Below are positions 1 to 9,577 of a stretch of 64,000 bases of DNA, one piece after another. Within the stretch, counting starts at the first letter, position 1. Every line of letters begins with the position of its first letter. A model generated the notes under the pieces. The model saw only the letters and a program-made list of their open reading frames with translations. It was not told the DNA's origin and searched no databases. The DNA is from Candidatus Zixiibacteriota bacterium (GTDB lineage: Bacteria; Zixibacteria; MSB-5A5; DG-27): the NCBI GenBank assembly GCA_030605835.1, contig JAUWHO010000023.1:62001-126000 (forward strand), given 5' to 3'. Both the position numbers and the translations under genes were made by a program.

Positions 1-1
1 C

Positions 2-643
2 TACGCCCCCTCGATTAGAATCAATCCAGAAGCAAAGAGGCCAAAGGGGATCGTCAAAGAAGACGAATATGAAAGCTTATGTGCGGAAATCATACAGAAG
101 CTGGGCGACTTCAAAGACCCCTTCACCGGAGAGAAGATCGTAAAGAGAGTCCATCGCCGGGAGAAGCTTTATTCCGGTCCTTTCGTTCCTGAGGCCCCCG
201 ACCTCATAGTGGAGCTGGAGCTGGACAATGGCTATTCGTACTCCTGCTTGAAAACCTCTCCTTCAGAAAATCCTCCTCCGCTCCGAAAGATGGAGAGGCG
301 GGAATACATCGGTGCCAAAGGGAGAAGCATGAACGGCAGTCACCGCCCGGAGGGGATCTTTATCTTAAAGGGGGAGGGGGTGAAATCCGGCTCCTGGCTT
401 GAAGAAGCGGAAATCATTGACATAACTCCCACCCTGTATTATCTTCTTGATGTTGAAATCTTCAAGGATATAGACGGTTCTGTCCTAGTCTCCGCTTTCG
501 AGGAGGAATTCAGAAATCGAAATAGGGTTAAATATGCTGAAATGGCTGGGGGTTTCGGTTTCAAAATCAGGGAACGACCCTATACGGGAAAGGAGGCAAG
601 GGAGGTCGAAGAGCGCCTCCGTGCCCTCGGATACCTGGAGTAA
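2..643 (+). CDS. C-terminal part of an AlkP-superfamily phosphohydrolase/phosphodiesterase-like protein (5' truncated by window edge)
   Basis: Frame 2 is open from the first base (YAPSIRINPEAKRPKGIVKEDEYESL...) into the 144-aa ORF; APDLIVELE, GSHRPEGIFILKGEGVKSG and DITPTLYYLL motifs are typical of type I phosphodiesterase/AlkP proteins. Confidence 0.75.
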   Translation, partial: YAPSIRINPEAKRPKGIVKEDEYESLCAEIIQKLGDFKDPFTGEKIVKRVHRREKLYSGPFVPEAPDLIVELELDNGYSYSCLKTSPSENPPPLRKMERREYIGAKGRSMNGSHRPEGIFILKGEGVKSGSWLEEAEIIDITPTLYYLLDVEIFKDIDGSVLVSAFEEEFRNRNRVKYAEMAGGFGFKIRERPYTGKEAREVEERLRALGYLE

Positions 644-1346
644 AGAAGGGTTGCCTCGTCCCATCAAGCTCTCGGTGATCTTCCCGGCTTACAACGAGGA
701 GCAAAACATCGGGAAGGCTGTCGATTCCGCTCTGCAGGTGCTGGAAAAGATTGCTGACGACTACGAGGTGATAGTTGTCAATGATGGCTCCAGGGACTCT
801 ACCGAGAAGATTGTCCAGCAGATCTATGGCCACAACGGCCTCGTTCGCCTGATCTCTCATCGGCGGAACATCGGTTACGGGGGAAGCCTCCGTTCTGGAT
901 TGGAGGCTGCAAAGTATGACCTCATCTTCTTCACCGACGCCGACCTGCAATTTGACCTCAAGGAAATCTTGAACCTCTTGAGATGGATTCAGGAATACGA
1001 CCTCGTCATCGGTTACCGCCTCAAGCGCTCGGAGGGTTTCAGGAGAAGATTCTACGCCTGGGGCTGGGGACTGCTGATTCGATTGCTTTTCGATCTGAAG
1101 GTAAAAGATATTGACTGTGCGTTTAAGCTTTTCCGGAAGGAGGTATTCGACAAGATTTCTGTAAGCTCTCTGGGGGCCTTTATAAACAGCGAGATTTTGA
1201 TCCGGGCAAAGAAATGCGGGTTCACTGTCAAGGAGGTTCCGGTTTCACACTATCCCAGATTGGCCGGAAAGGGTTCCGGGGCTCGCCTCAGAACAATCTA
1301 CAAAGCGTTCCACGAGCTTTTTAAGCTCTACCGGGAATTGAAATGA
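621..1346 (+). CDS. Glycosyltransferase family 2 (dolichyl-phosphate mannosyltransferase-like)
   Basis: KLSVIFPAYNEEQNIGKAVDSAL, VIVVNDGSRDST, FFTDADLQFDLKE, CAFKLFRKEVF; start ambiguous (GTG 621 or TTG 651). Confidence 0.85.
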   Translation: MPSDTWSKEGLPRPIKLSVIFPAYNEEQNIGKAVDSALQVLEKIADDYEVIVVNDGSRDSTEKIVQQIYGHNGLVRLISHRRNIGYGGSLRSGLEAAKYDLIFFTDADLQFDLKEILNLLRWIQEYDLVIGYRLKRSEGFRRRFYAWGWGLLIRLLFDLKVKDIDCAFKLFRKEVFDKISVSSLGAFINSEILIRAKKCGFTVKEVPVSHYPRLAGKGSGARLRTIYKAFHELFKLYRELK

Positions 1347-1363
1347 CGGTCACTTTCTCGGTG

Positions 1364-1416
1364 CCGTCAGGTGTTACCACCTGACGGTCAGGAGTCAGGG
1401 GGAAACTCCTGACTCC
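1364..1416. repeat. Two adjacent intergenic hairpins
   Basis: CCGTCAGGTG-TTAC-CACCTGACGG (1364-1387) and GGAGTCAGGGG-GAAA-CTCCTGACTCC (1391-1416). Confidence 0.7.
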
Positions 1417-1476
1417 ACTGATAGGAATTATCGCTAACGAACACGCAAATTTCAACCTTAGATTTGGAGGTGTGAA

Positions 1477-4400
1477 ATGAAATCCTTTCTAACAATTATT
1501 TTGGTGCTTTTTGCCAGCGCAGCCCTGGCACAGCCGGTCGAGGAGTGGGTGGCGCGCTACAACGGGCCGGGAAACGACAGGGACTACGCTCTTGCCCTAG
1601 CTTTAGATGCCTCCGGGAACGCCTACGTCACCGGGGTAAGCTACGGCTCTGGCACTAACGACGATTACGCCACCATCAAATATAGCTCCAGCGGCAACCA
1701 GCTCTGGGTGAGGCGTTACAACGGGCCGGGAAACGGCGTGGACTGGGCTCGTGCTCTGGCTTCAGACGCCTCCGGCAACGTCTACGTCACGGGGCAAAGC
1801 GAGGGCTCTGGCACGGACTTCGATTACGCGACCATCAAGTATGGCTCCAGTGGCAGTCAGCTCTGGGTGGCTCGTTACAACGGGCCGGGAAACTACTGGG
1901 ACTACGCTCTTGCCCTAGCTTTGGATGCCTCCGGTAACGTCTACGTCACCGGGGCAAGCTGGGGCTCTCACACTAACGAGGATTACGCCACCATAAAGTA
2001 TGACCCCGAGGGGAACCAGCTCTGGGTAGCTCGATACAACGGTCCCGGAAACTACTGGGACGTAGCTTCTGCTCTGGCTTTAGACGCCTCCGGCAACGTC
2101 TACGTCACCGGGAAGAGCATCGGCTCTGGTAGCTCTGCGGATTACGCCACTATCAAGTATGACTCCGATGGCAACGAGCTCTGGGTGAGGCGTTACAACG
2201 GGCCGGGAAACGACCTGGACGAGGGTTATGCTCTGGCATTAGACGCCTCCAGGAACGTCTACGTCACCGGGTGGAGCTACGGCTCTGCCGGTGAGCGGGA
2301 TTACGCCACCATCAAATATAGCTCCAGCGGCAACCAGCTCTGGGTGAGGCGTTACAACGGGCCGGGAAACGGCGTGGACTGGGCTCGTGCTCTGGCTTCA
2401 GACGCCTCCAGCAACGTCTACGTCACCGGGTGGAGCGAAGGCTCTGGCACGGATGACAATTACGCCACCATCAAGTATGACTCCGATGGCAACCAGCTCT
2501 GGGTGAGCCGTTACAACGGGCCAGGAAACGACCACGACGGAGCTAATGGTCTGGCTTTAGACGCCTCCGGTAACATCTACGTCACCGGGGTGAGCATCGG
2601 CTCTGGCAGCTCTGCGGATTGCGCCACCATCAAGTATGACTCCGGGGGCAACCAGCTCTGGGTGGCGCGATACAACGGGCCGGGAAACTACTGGGACGAG
2701 GCTTATGCTCTGGCTTTAGACGCGTCCAGGAACGTTTACGTCACCGGGAAGAGCATCGGCTCCGGCGCTCACTTGGATTACGCGACGATAAAGTATAGTC
2801 AGGAGGCCCGCGAGTGGTCCGTTTGTAGCTTCATAAACGGAGACAATAACCTCGAGAGGTGCATGGTTCATGATCTTGACGAGATGGAACTTGTGGGTTC
2901 ATCGGAGTCCATGACGATTTATGCAGTACTTGACAGGATACCAGGAGAGTATACTGGCCACAACAACTGGACAGACACAAAGGTCTATGAAGTCCAGCGC
3001 GACAGCAATATGAACGCCATCAACTCCACTATTGTCCGGCAGGACTTCGAGAACGACATGGGGGAGGAGGATTCACTGTCTGCCTTTTTCGCACAAGGAA
3101 TGGCATATTCCCCCGCAAGCCGCTATGCGCTAACGATACACAACCACGGAAGTGGGTGGTATAAGGGCAAAGACGGGGGCCTGATCAACTCCGTCAGTAG
3201 TGACCACACACAGAGAACCTCAATTGGCGTCGTCAATGGAGAGTGGGAAACAGCCATAGGCGCAATAAGGAATACTCTGGGTCGCAAATTAGACCTTCTT
3301 CTTTACGATGCCTGCCTCATGCAGATGTGGGAGGTCGCTTACATAAACAAAGATTATGTACAGGTTCAAGTTGGCTCTGAGGAAGTAGAATGGGCATACC
3401 TTTATAGCGGAGTTGGCGGAGTAGCGAATAATAACTGGCTTGACAGCTTGGCGGCAAACCCTTCTCGATCAGCTGTGTCGCTGGGCAGAGCAGTCGTCCA
3501 AAGCGCACCGTGGAGTGGAGGGACGTTAAACACGCAGTCTGCCTTAGATCTTTCGCAAATTGGGAATCTGAGTGATGCCATTGATGGCTTCGCATTGTCA
3601 CTCCTTGGCGCCTTGCCCGGCTACGTATCAATTATCGAGGCTGATCGCAGCAGTTGTTTGGAGTTCTATTATACCTCTAACATTGACCTCTGGGACTTTG
3701 CCGACAGGATTGCAGGTGATGGTCGATTGCCTGAAGGTCTGCGCAACAACGCAGCCGCAGTAAAAGATGCTGTAAGCAGTGCTGTCATCGAATACTATAA
3801 CAGCGGAGGTTCCTATCAAAGAGCTAGGGGCATTGCCATATACTTTCCAAGAAGAAGCCAGGGATATGACCAGAGGTATAACAATCTCAACTCATCTGCC
3901 TCCACCCACTGGGATGATTTCCTAAGGTCGTTCACAACGATGGCCTCGGACGTGGAGGTGAGCATTCGTCCTCTGCATCCTCCCATCCAGATACCGCCTC
4001 AGGGAGGTAGCTTTTTCTACGAGGCCACTCTTAAGAACAACACCGGTGAGATTCAAGTAGTGGACGCCTGGGCTATGGCTCGCCTGCCTGATTACAATTA
4101 TTACGGACCGGTCAAACTATATGAGAATATCCGGCTGAGACCCTTCCAGTCGCTGACCGCTGACAACATAAGGCAAAACGTGCCCGGAGCCGCCCCTGAG
4201 GGAGAATACCGGTATATTGTGCTTGTTGGCGAGTATCCAGACCTGAAGATGGACTCCAGCTATTTCGACTTTACCAAGCTCGGCACTGTTGGCAGTTACG
4301 CCTCAAAGGTCAGGTCTTGGGAAGTCTTTGGCTTCTTTGAAGAGGTGCCTGCTGAGCCCCTGGTTACAGGCCTCCAGACAGTGTATCCGAACCCCTTCAA

Positions 4401-4623
4401 CACCGAAGCCAGCATTTCCTATTCCATTATCAACCCTTGCTGGGTGCGATTGGAGGTTTTTGACCTTTTAGGTCGGAAGGTGGCAACTCTCGTAGACAGG
4501 GAACAGCCCGCCGGTCGGCATTCGTTCATCTGGGATGCTTCCCGGCAGGCAAGTGGGGTTTACTTTTACAAATTGACTGCCGGCGACTTCACTGAGGTCC
4601 GGAGGATGACGCTGCTGAAGTAA
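1477..4623 (+). CDS. Secreted protein: eight SBBP-like repeats, clostripain-family (C11) peptidase domain, C-terminal PNPFN-type sorting domain
   Basis: Signal peptide MKSFLTIILVLFASAALA; eight RYNGPGN repeats; SFINGDNNLE, TIHNHGSGW, LLLYDACLMQMWEVAY; C-term VYPNPFNTEASISYSI...GVYFYKLTAGDFTEVRRMTLLK. Confidence 0.85.
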   Translation: MKSFLTIILVLFASAALAQPVEEWVARYNGPGNDRDYALALALDASGNAYVTGVSYGSGTNDDYATIKYSSSGNQLWVRRYNGPGNGVDWARALASDASGNVYVTGQSEGSGTDFDYATIKYGSSGSQLWVARYNGPGNYWDYALALALDASGNVYVTGASWGSHTNEDYATIKYDPEGNQLWVARYNGPGNYWDVASALALDASGNVYVTGKSIGSGSSADYATIKYDSDGNELWVRRYNGPGNDLDEGYALALDASRNVYVTGWSYGSAGERDYATIKYSSSGNQLWVRRYNGPGNGVDWARALASDASSNVYVTGWSEGSGTDDNYATIKYDSDGNQLWVSRYNGPGNDHDGANGLALDASGNIYVTGVSIGSGSSADCATIKYDSGGNQLWVARYNGPGNYWDEAYALALDASRNVYVTGKSIGSGAHLDYATIKYSQEAREWSVCSFINGDNNLERCMVHDLDEMELVGSSESMTIYAVLDRIPGEYTGHNNWTDTKVYEVQRDSNMNAINSTIVRQDFENDMGEEDSLSAFFAQGMAYSPASRYALTIHNHGSGWYKGKDGGLINSVSSDHTQRTSIGVVNGEWETAIGAIRNTLGRKLDLLLYDACLMQMWEVAYINKDYVQVQVGSEEVEWAYLYSGVGGVANNNWLDSLAANPSRSAVSLGRAVVQSAPWSGGTLNTQSALDLSQIGNLSDAIDGFALSLLGALPGYVSIIEADRSSCLEFYYTSNIDLWDFADRIAGDGRLPEGLRNNAAAVKDAVSSAVIEYYNSGGSYQRARGIAIYFPRRSQGYDQRYNNLNSSASTHWDDFLRSFTTMASDVEVSIRPLHPPIQIPPQGGSFFYEATLKNNTGEIQVVDAWAMARLPDYNYYGPVKLYENIRLRPFQSLTADNIRQNVPGAAPEGEYRYIVLVGEYPDLKMDSSYFDFTKLGTVGSYASKVRSWEVFGFFEEVPAEPLVTGLQTVYPNPFNTEASISYSIINPCWVRLEVFDLLGRKVATLVDREQPAGRHSFIWDASRQASGVYFYKLTAGDFTEVRRMTLLK
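1555..2790 (+). repeat. Intragenic tandem repeat, 159-bp (53-aa) unit, 8 copies
   Basis: CGYTACAACGGGCCGGGAAAC recurs at 159-bp spacing (for example 1555 and 1714; 1714 and 2350 are 4 x 159 apart). Confidence 0.9.
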
Positions 4624-4693
4624 ATTTCACAGCAGATTAAGCGGCTTGTCCGCCTTTGGCGGGATTAAGCAGACAGGGGCTTGGGTTATAGCT

Positions 4694-4718
4694 CGGGTGG
4701 GAGTTGAACTCCCACCCG
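4694..4718. terminator. 25-nt perfect palindromic hairpin, terminator-like or REP-like
   Basis: CGGGTGGGAGTT-G-AACTCCCACCCG followed by GCTTTTA, between convergent genes. Confidence 0.5.
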
Positions 4719-4728
4719 CTTTTAGTTG

Positions 4729-4753
4729 GGGGCAGGGGTTCAACCCCTGCCCC
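4729..4753. repeat. 25-nt perfect palindromic hairpin
   Basis: GGGGCAGGGGTT-C-AACCCCTGCCCC. Confidence 0.65.
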
Positions 4754-4776
4754 AGCATTGACGGTCAGCTATCTCT

Positions 4777-4799
4777 GGAAACCTGAAGGTTTCCTCTAC
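4777..4799 (-). repeat. REP-like hairpin with GTAG foot
   Basis: GGAAACCT-GA-AGGTTTCC-T-CTAC; same arms as 25101-25118. Confidence 0.55.
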
Positions 4800-4819
4800 C
4801 ATATTTCTCAACGGGGGGT

Positions 4820-6169
4820 TTAACTGTCTTTCGTCGAGGGGCCTTTTGTCTTAGTCTTCAATCTCTGCCAGTATTCCAATCTTTTCTTTATCTCCCTTTC
4901 GAAGCCCCGCGCGTGGGGACGGTAGTATTTTCGTCCTTTTAGCTTGTCTGGCAGATGTTCTTGCTCCACCTGAGCATCCGGGGAATCGTGGGCATATTTG
5001 TAATCCTTGCCGTAGCCCCAGGCTTTCATGTGGGCGGTGGGAGCATTCCGAATATGAAACGGGACCGGCAGAGAGCCATATTCCCTGGCATCTTTTGTGG
5101 CTTCGGAGAAGGCGCTGTAAACCGCATTCGATTTCGGAGCCGTCGCTAAATAGACCGCCGCCTGTGCCAGCGCCAACTCTCCTTCAGGGCTCCCCAGAAA
5201 ATGATATGAATCCTTAGCGGCAACCGCCACCTGCAGGGCTTGAGGGTCGGCATTCCCGATATCCTCGGAGGCGAAGCGGATCATCCGGCGGGCAAGGTAA
5301 AGGGGGTCCTCACCGGCAGCGAGCATCCTCGCCAACCAGTACAGAGCCCCATCGGGATCCGAATCCCTCAGACTTTTGTGCAGAGCGGAAATCAGATTGT
5401 AGTGTTCCTCCCCAGCCTTGTCATAGACCAGGGACTTTTTCTGAACCGCCTCCTCCACATCCTTTATGGTGATAGATTTCGTTCCTTTCACGTCCGGCGA
5501 GATGGTATCGACACAGAATTCCAGAAGCGAGAGTGCCACCCTGCCGTCACCGTCGGCGAGCTGAGAAATAGTCGAAAGAACGCCCTCTTCAAATCTTATC
5601 TCTTGTTTCCCCACCCCTCTGTCCTCATCCGAGAGAGCTCTTTCGAGTATCTGCTCCATTTGTGGCTCGGTCAGGCGCTCCAGAGTATAAACCCGACACC
5701 TGGAAAGAAGTGGAGCCACCACCTCAAAGGAGGGGTTCTCGGTGGTGGCACCGATTAGCACAATTGTCCCTTTCTCCACATGGGGTAGAAAGGCATCCTG
5801 CTGGGCCTTGTTGAAGCGGTGGATTTCGTCAATGAGGAGTATGGTCTTCTGCCCTCTCTGAGAGCGGCGAATATGCGCCGCGGCAACTACCTCCTTTATC
5901 TCCTTCACCCCGGAGGTGACCGCCGAATAGGGAGCGAAGTGAGCCTCAGAATGAGCCGCTATCAAATATGCTACCGTGGTCTTGCCCGAGCCCGGAGGTC
6001 CCCAGAAGATCGTGGAGCCGACCTGGTCTTTTTCGATTGCAGTTCGCAGCGGTTTCTCCGGACCCAGGATATGATCCTGCCCCACAAACTCCTCGAAATT
6101 GCGAGGTCGCATCCGGTCTGCAAGCGGGGTGCCGGCGGCCTTCTTTTTCTCTTTCTCAAATAAGTCCAC
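4820..6169 (-). CDS. rarA: Replication-associated recombination protein A (RarA/MgsA/WRNIP1 AAA+ ATPase)
   Basis: [65 protein letters not shown]. Confidence 0.95.
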   Translation of the reverse strand: MDLFEKEKKKAAGTPLADRMRPRNFEEFVGQDHILGPEKPLRTAIEKDQVGSTIFWGPPGSGKTTVAYLIAAHSEAHFAPYSAVTSGVKEIKEVVAAAHIRRSQRGQKTILLIDEIHRFNKAQQDAFLPHVEKGTIVLIGATTENPSFEVVAPLLSRCRVYTLERLTEPQMEQILERALSDEDRGVGKQEIRFEEGVLSTISQLADGDGRVALSLLEFCVDTISPDVKGTKSITIKDVEEAVQKKSLVYDKAGEEHYNLISALHKSLRDSDPDGALYWLARMLAAGEDPLYLARRMIRFASEDIGNADPQALQVAVAAKDSYHFLGSPEGELALAQAAVYLATAPKSNAVYSAFSEATKDAREYGSLPVPFHIRNAPTAHMKAWGYGKDYKYAHDSPDAQVEQEHLPDKLKGRKYYRPHARGFEREIKKRLEYWQRLKTKTKGPSTKDS

Positions 6170-6427
6170 GAAAAAAAGATAGAGCCAAAGTCAGGCTTTG
6201 TCAAATGCCACAGCAGACTAGGAGCGCAACAGAAAGAGGCTGTTGCCGAGCCCCTACTGGTTTTCTGTTATGGTTGCATCGTTGTCGAAAGGGGATACAA
6301 GTGAATCTAACCTATGGCTGGCACCTGGGTCACGATCTGGAGGAGCCCAGACCGAGGAGAATTCCTGAAGCAAAACGCCCGGCTGCAGTCAACCGGGCGT
6401 TAAGTTAAGCCAACTTATGCAGCTAAA

Positions 6428-8218
6428 TTACCTCAACAGCAGCATCCGCTTCGCAATCGTCCCCTCAGTGCTGCTCAGCTTGTAGTAGTAAACTCCGGAG
6501 GCGACGTTACTGGCATCCCAGGTGACAGCGTGCGCACCCGCGGGCATGACCTTGTTGACCAGAACCTCAACCTTCTCACCCACGAGGTTGTATACTGCAA
6601 GCTCCACCTTCCCGGGAGTCTTGGTGACGTAGTCAATCGTAGTGGAAGCATTGAAGGGGTTGGGGTAGTTCTGCAGCAAGCTGAAGGTCCGAGGCTGCGG
6701 AGCTTCCTCCTCCTCGACTCCTGAGTGGAGGGGATTTAGATAGGCATAGTACATCACCGGGTTCTCGGTATCTACACCCTCGGTCTGGGGAATGCCGCCG
6801 GCGTCCTTATCGTTCATGTAGGTAATGTGGAGGTACTCGTCAACCTCTTCTCCGAGGGTGGACCAGTGGTCGCTGTCGCACTCCATCGGCCAGCAGTCCG
6901 GGGTGGGAGAGTTGGTGATGTTCTCCGGAGGGCTCCAGGCGATGCCACCGTCAATGGAGTAGCTGATGTAGAGCTCCCCGTTGGACCACGCGCCAACAGA
7001 CTTGTCGTCGTCAGTGAACTGAGTCCAGAGGGCAAACAGGTTATTGCCCTGGTCCACTCCCAGTGACATTTTAGAGCTGGAGCGGTTCCAAGCGCCAGGG
7101 GCGGAGGGCCACCAGGTGTTGGCCACTAAGTTCAGGCCCGTTGCTTCGGACCAGTGCCACAACAGACAGGCATCAACGGAGATTAAGCCGTTAGGCTCGT
7201 CGTAAAACGGAGTGTTCCAGAGCAGATGCAGGTTGTCGTTGTAATCGTAGACAGCGTCGCAGTCGGTGTAAGCCCGGAGGGTGTCCATCAACTGGTAGTT
7301 GGTGACGTTCACCATGCCGCCATTGAAATTCCAGGTGACTCCATCGAGAGACTCATAGTAGCAGATGTCGTTGTTGTACTGCGTGGGTTCGACGAGAGTT
7401 CTGGGGTGGGTGAAGACGATCGCGACCTTGTCGGATACCCGGGAAGAGGTGAGAACCTGGGAAATGTCTATCAAGGTATCACACAGCACCGGGTCAGACC
7501 AGGTGTTCCCCTCGTCAGCGGAATTGGTGTAACAAATCTGCTGAGGGTCTCCAGCGGTAGGGGGATTCTCGGTGTCGACGATGTGAATGCGGCCACTGCC
7601 GTCGATGGTCATGTAAGGCCACACATAGTAGAATGCCGATGGACACTCGGGGACGTCAAGCTCGGTGAAAGACCCGAAACCACGCAGAACATCCATTGCG
7701 ATGACGTTGTAGAGATCGTTTCCGACACTGTGGTAGCCGGGCACCGCCCGACCATCTGACATGATGCTTAACTGAGTATAACCGGCTCCCTGGGTGGTGT
7801 TGACCTGGGTGCCTTCACCCGGCCAGGACCAAGTGCCGAATTCGTCTCTGAAGTTGTAGTAAACCCAGCGGTTGCCCGACCAGAAGTCGATCCCGTTCAT
7901 CCAGACGACGTGAACTCCGCCGAGGTCGTCCACAGCTATCCGGTTACCTGTAGAACCGTTGGTCTGGTAATCATAATGAGAGGTGCCAACCAGCTCACCC
8001 GGCGAATCCAGTATCGTTCCCGGCTGATACGGAATCCCCTGGCCGGAAGTGTAAGGCTGGTCAAAGGGGCTCACCAGTTTCTCCAGTTGCATCCCCTGTT
8101 CAATTGTGATTTTGGTCGCCCCCGCCCAGGAGTTATTCCCGGCGAAGAGCGCCAGCGCAAAGAGTGTGATTGCCAAAAGTGATAAGAACTTCTTCGACAT
8201 CTTCTTTCTCCTTCCCAA
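6428..8218 (-). CDS. Secreted sialidase-like protein with C-terminal PNPFN-type sorting domain
   Basis: Signal peptide FLSLLAITLFALALFAGNNSWA; repeated YTNSADEGNTWSDP/YSIDGGIAWSPP Asp-box-like motifs; NYPNPFNASTTIDY...GVYYYKLSSTEGTIAKRMLLLR. Confidence 0.75.
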   Translation of the reverse strand: MGRRKKMSKKFLSLLAITLFALALFAGNNSWAGATKITIEQGMQLEKLVSPFDQPYTSGQGIPYQPGTILDSPGELVGTSHYDYQTNGSTGNRIAVDDLGGVHVVWMNGIDFWSGNRWVYYNFRDEFGTWSWPGEGTQVNTTQGAGYTQLSIMSDGRAVPGYHSVGNDLYNVIAMDVLRGFGSFTELDVPECPSAFYYVWPYMTIDGSGRIHIVDTENPPTAGDPQQICYTNSADEGNTWSDPVLCDTLIDISQVLTSSRVSDKVAIVFTHPRTLVEPTQYNNDICYYESLDGVTWNFNGGMVNVTNYQLMDTLRAYTDCDAVYDYNDNLHLLWNTPFYDEPNGLISVDACLLWHWSEATGLNLVANTWWPSAPGAWNRSSSKMSLGVDQGNNLFALWTQFTDDDKSVGAWSNGELYISYSIDGGIAWSPPENITNSPTPDCWPMECDSDHWSTLGEEVDEYLHITYMNDKDAGGIPQTEGVDTENPVMYYAYLNPLHSGVEEEEAPQPRTFSLLQNYPNPFNASTTIDYVTKTPGKVELAVYNLVGEKVEVLVNKVMPAGAHAVTWDASNVASGVYYYKLSSTEGTIAKRMLLLR

Positions 8219-8361
8219 ACTTTTCCCGAAGCGATTCTTCGGAAAGTAATCTCTATGTCCCCAAGGGCTCTATGAGAGATTCGAACCTCTCTTCAGCGAC
8301 CTAGGGGTTTAATTGCGTAGTACCTTATCTTCTATTATCACCTCCTCGAGATAACGACAGT

Positions 8362-9168
8362 TTAATTGTGACCTCGTGAATTTTCAACAGCAGGATAATA
8401 CCAACTGGAACTTTCGTATTTTCCTCTCTGCAACTGCACTCCCATGCTGAGCTCTTGCGGCTCCAGTTCTGAGTCCACCACCTCGAAGCCCAGAGGGCCG
8501 GAAAAAGCCTCCTTGAGGACCGAGATAACGTCCTCGGCCTCGATTTCTCGATTTAACACTTCCCCCAAATTTGTGGTCTTTCTCCGAAAAGCCTCTCTGA
8601 AAGCAATCCAATTTTCACCGGCGTTGTTCAGAAGTTCGACTACTTCCAGCCCCTTTGGACTTAGAAGGATTGAACCGTGCTGCAAGAATCCTCCCGGCGT
8701 GCCTTTCTGAGCGGAGCCGATCAGCTTCTTTCCGTCAACGCTCACCTCGTATTGCGACATAGAGACAAAGCATGGCTGAAATGGGGACTTGTCGTTTCTT
8801 CTGGCCCCCTTACCGGCTCGACCCAAACCGATCCTCTGTGGTGAAACTCCCAGAAGCTCCAGGCCCCGCTGAAAGACCCTTCCCAGAAGCTGTATCGAGC
8901 TTCTGAAGCCGGCCTCAATCTGCCTCAGACAGGCCCTGGAAATGCAGAAGGCGTAGGTTAACTCTCCGAGATGTAAGACCTCCCGGCCTCCGGTGGGACG
9001 GCGAACAATGTCAATGCCTCTTCTCCTGCATTCAGCCAAGTCGAGTCTGTCAGCGACCTTCTGATGGTAACCGACGCTCACCGTTAGGGGCTTCCAGGCG
9101 TAGAATCTCAAAACCGGAGGCGCTGAATTCTGCACCGTCTTCAGCAGCAAGGCTTCGTCAACCGCCAT
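8362..9168 (-). CDS. Lipoate-protein ligase A-like (BPL/LplA/LipB family)
   Basis: MAVDEALL, RFYAWKPLTVSVGYHQ, DIVRRPTGGREVLHLGELTYAF, KLIGSAQKGTPGGFLQHGSILL. Confidence 0.85.
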   Translation of the reverse strand: MAVDEALLLKTVQNSAPPVLRFYAWKPLTVSVGYHQKVADRLDLAECRRRGIDIVRRPTGGREVLHLGELTYAFCISRACLRQIEAGFRSSIQLLGRVFQRGLELLGVSPQRIGLGRAGKGARRNDKSPFQPCFVSMSQYEVSVDGKKLIGSAQKGTPGGFLQHGSILLSPKGLEVVELLNNAGENWIAFREAFRRKTTNLGEVLNREIEAEDVISVLKEAFSGPLGFEVVDSELEPQELSMGVQLQRGKYESSSWYYPAVENSRGHN

Positions 9169-9291
9169 ATTGTAAGGACCTGAGCGGGGACCCTCGACTA
9201 TTACCCGGAGTCTGGTAATTCCACCACCTCGCGAAACTGACTAAAGTTCAGTTGCCAAAGAACCAGGGACACGAATCCGTGCAAAAATTTC

Positions 9292-9306
9292 GCAAATTTT
9301 GTGCCA
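9292..9306 (-). promoter_or_regulatory. Candidate sigma-54 (-24/-12) promoter upstream of the lplA-like gene
   Basis: Minus strand TGGCAC-AAAAT-TTGC with exact GG-N10-GC spacing. Confidence 0.4.
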
Positions 9307-9577
9307 ATCCCACGCCGGCGCCGAGCATGCGACCTCGGCGGAAAGGGCAGAGCAGCAGAGCGGCCTCTATAAAAGAGACCTGCGACCAAGTCCTTATTTG
9401 ATTTAGAGTTCTCTCCGAGAAATCGATTATGCGGAGCGGTGCTTGACTCTTGTTGTTCTCTATCTTTCTGTGGTTTGCTCGCTCCGGCTGTGAAATCCCT
9501 TACACAATCTCTGCAACCCCTCCGGCTGCCCTCCCGATCTGAATTTAACACAACTCCCTTCAAAGTCAAGCTTTTTC

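Noticed and set aside
1555-2790. Regular direct repeats that could suggest a CRISPR or satellite array
   Set aside because: The 159-bp period is in frame (53 aa) and encodes conserved protein repeats; no short repeat/unique spacer pattern.
7226-7759. 177-aa plus-strand ORF opposite the secreted sialidase-like gene
   Set aside because: Antisense shadow with Val/Gly-rich composition.
8270-8289. tRNA T-arm-like GAGAGGTTCGAATCTCTC on the minus strand upstream of the 6428-8218 gene
   Set aside because: Stem register does not give a canonical 7-nt T-loop with a 5-bp arm, and no matching acceptor, D or anticodon arms are found upstream.
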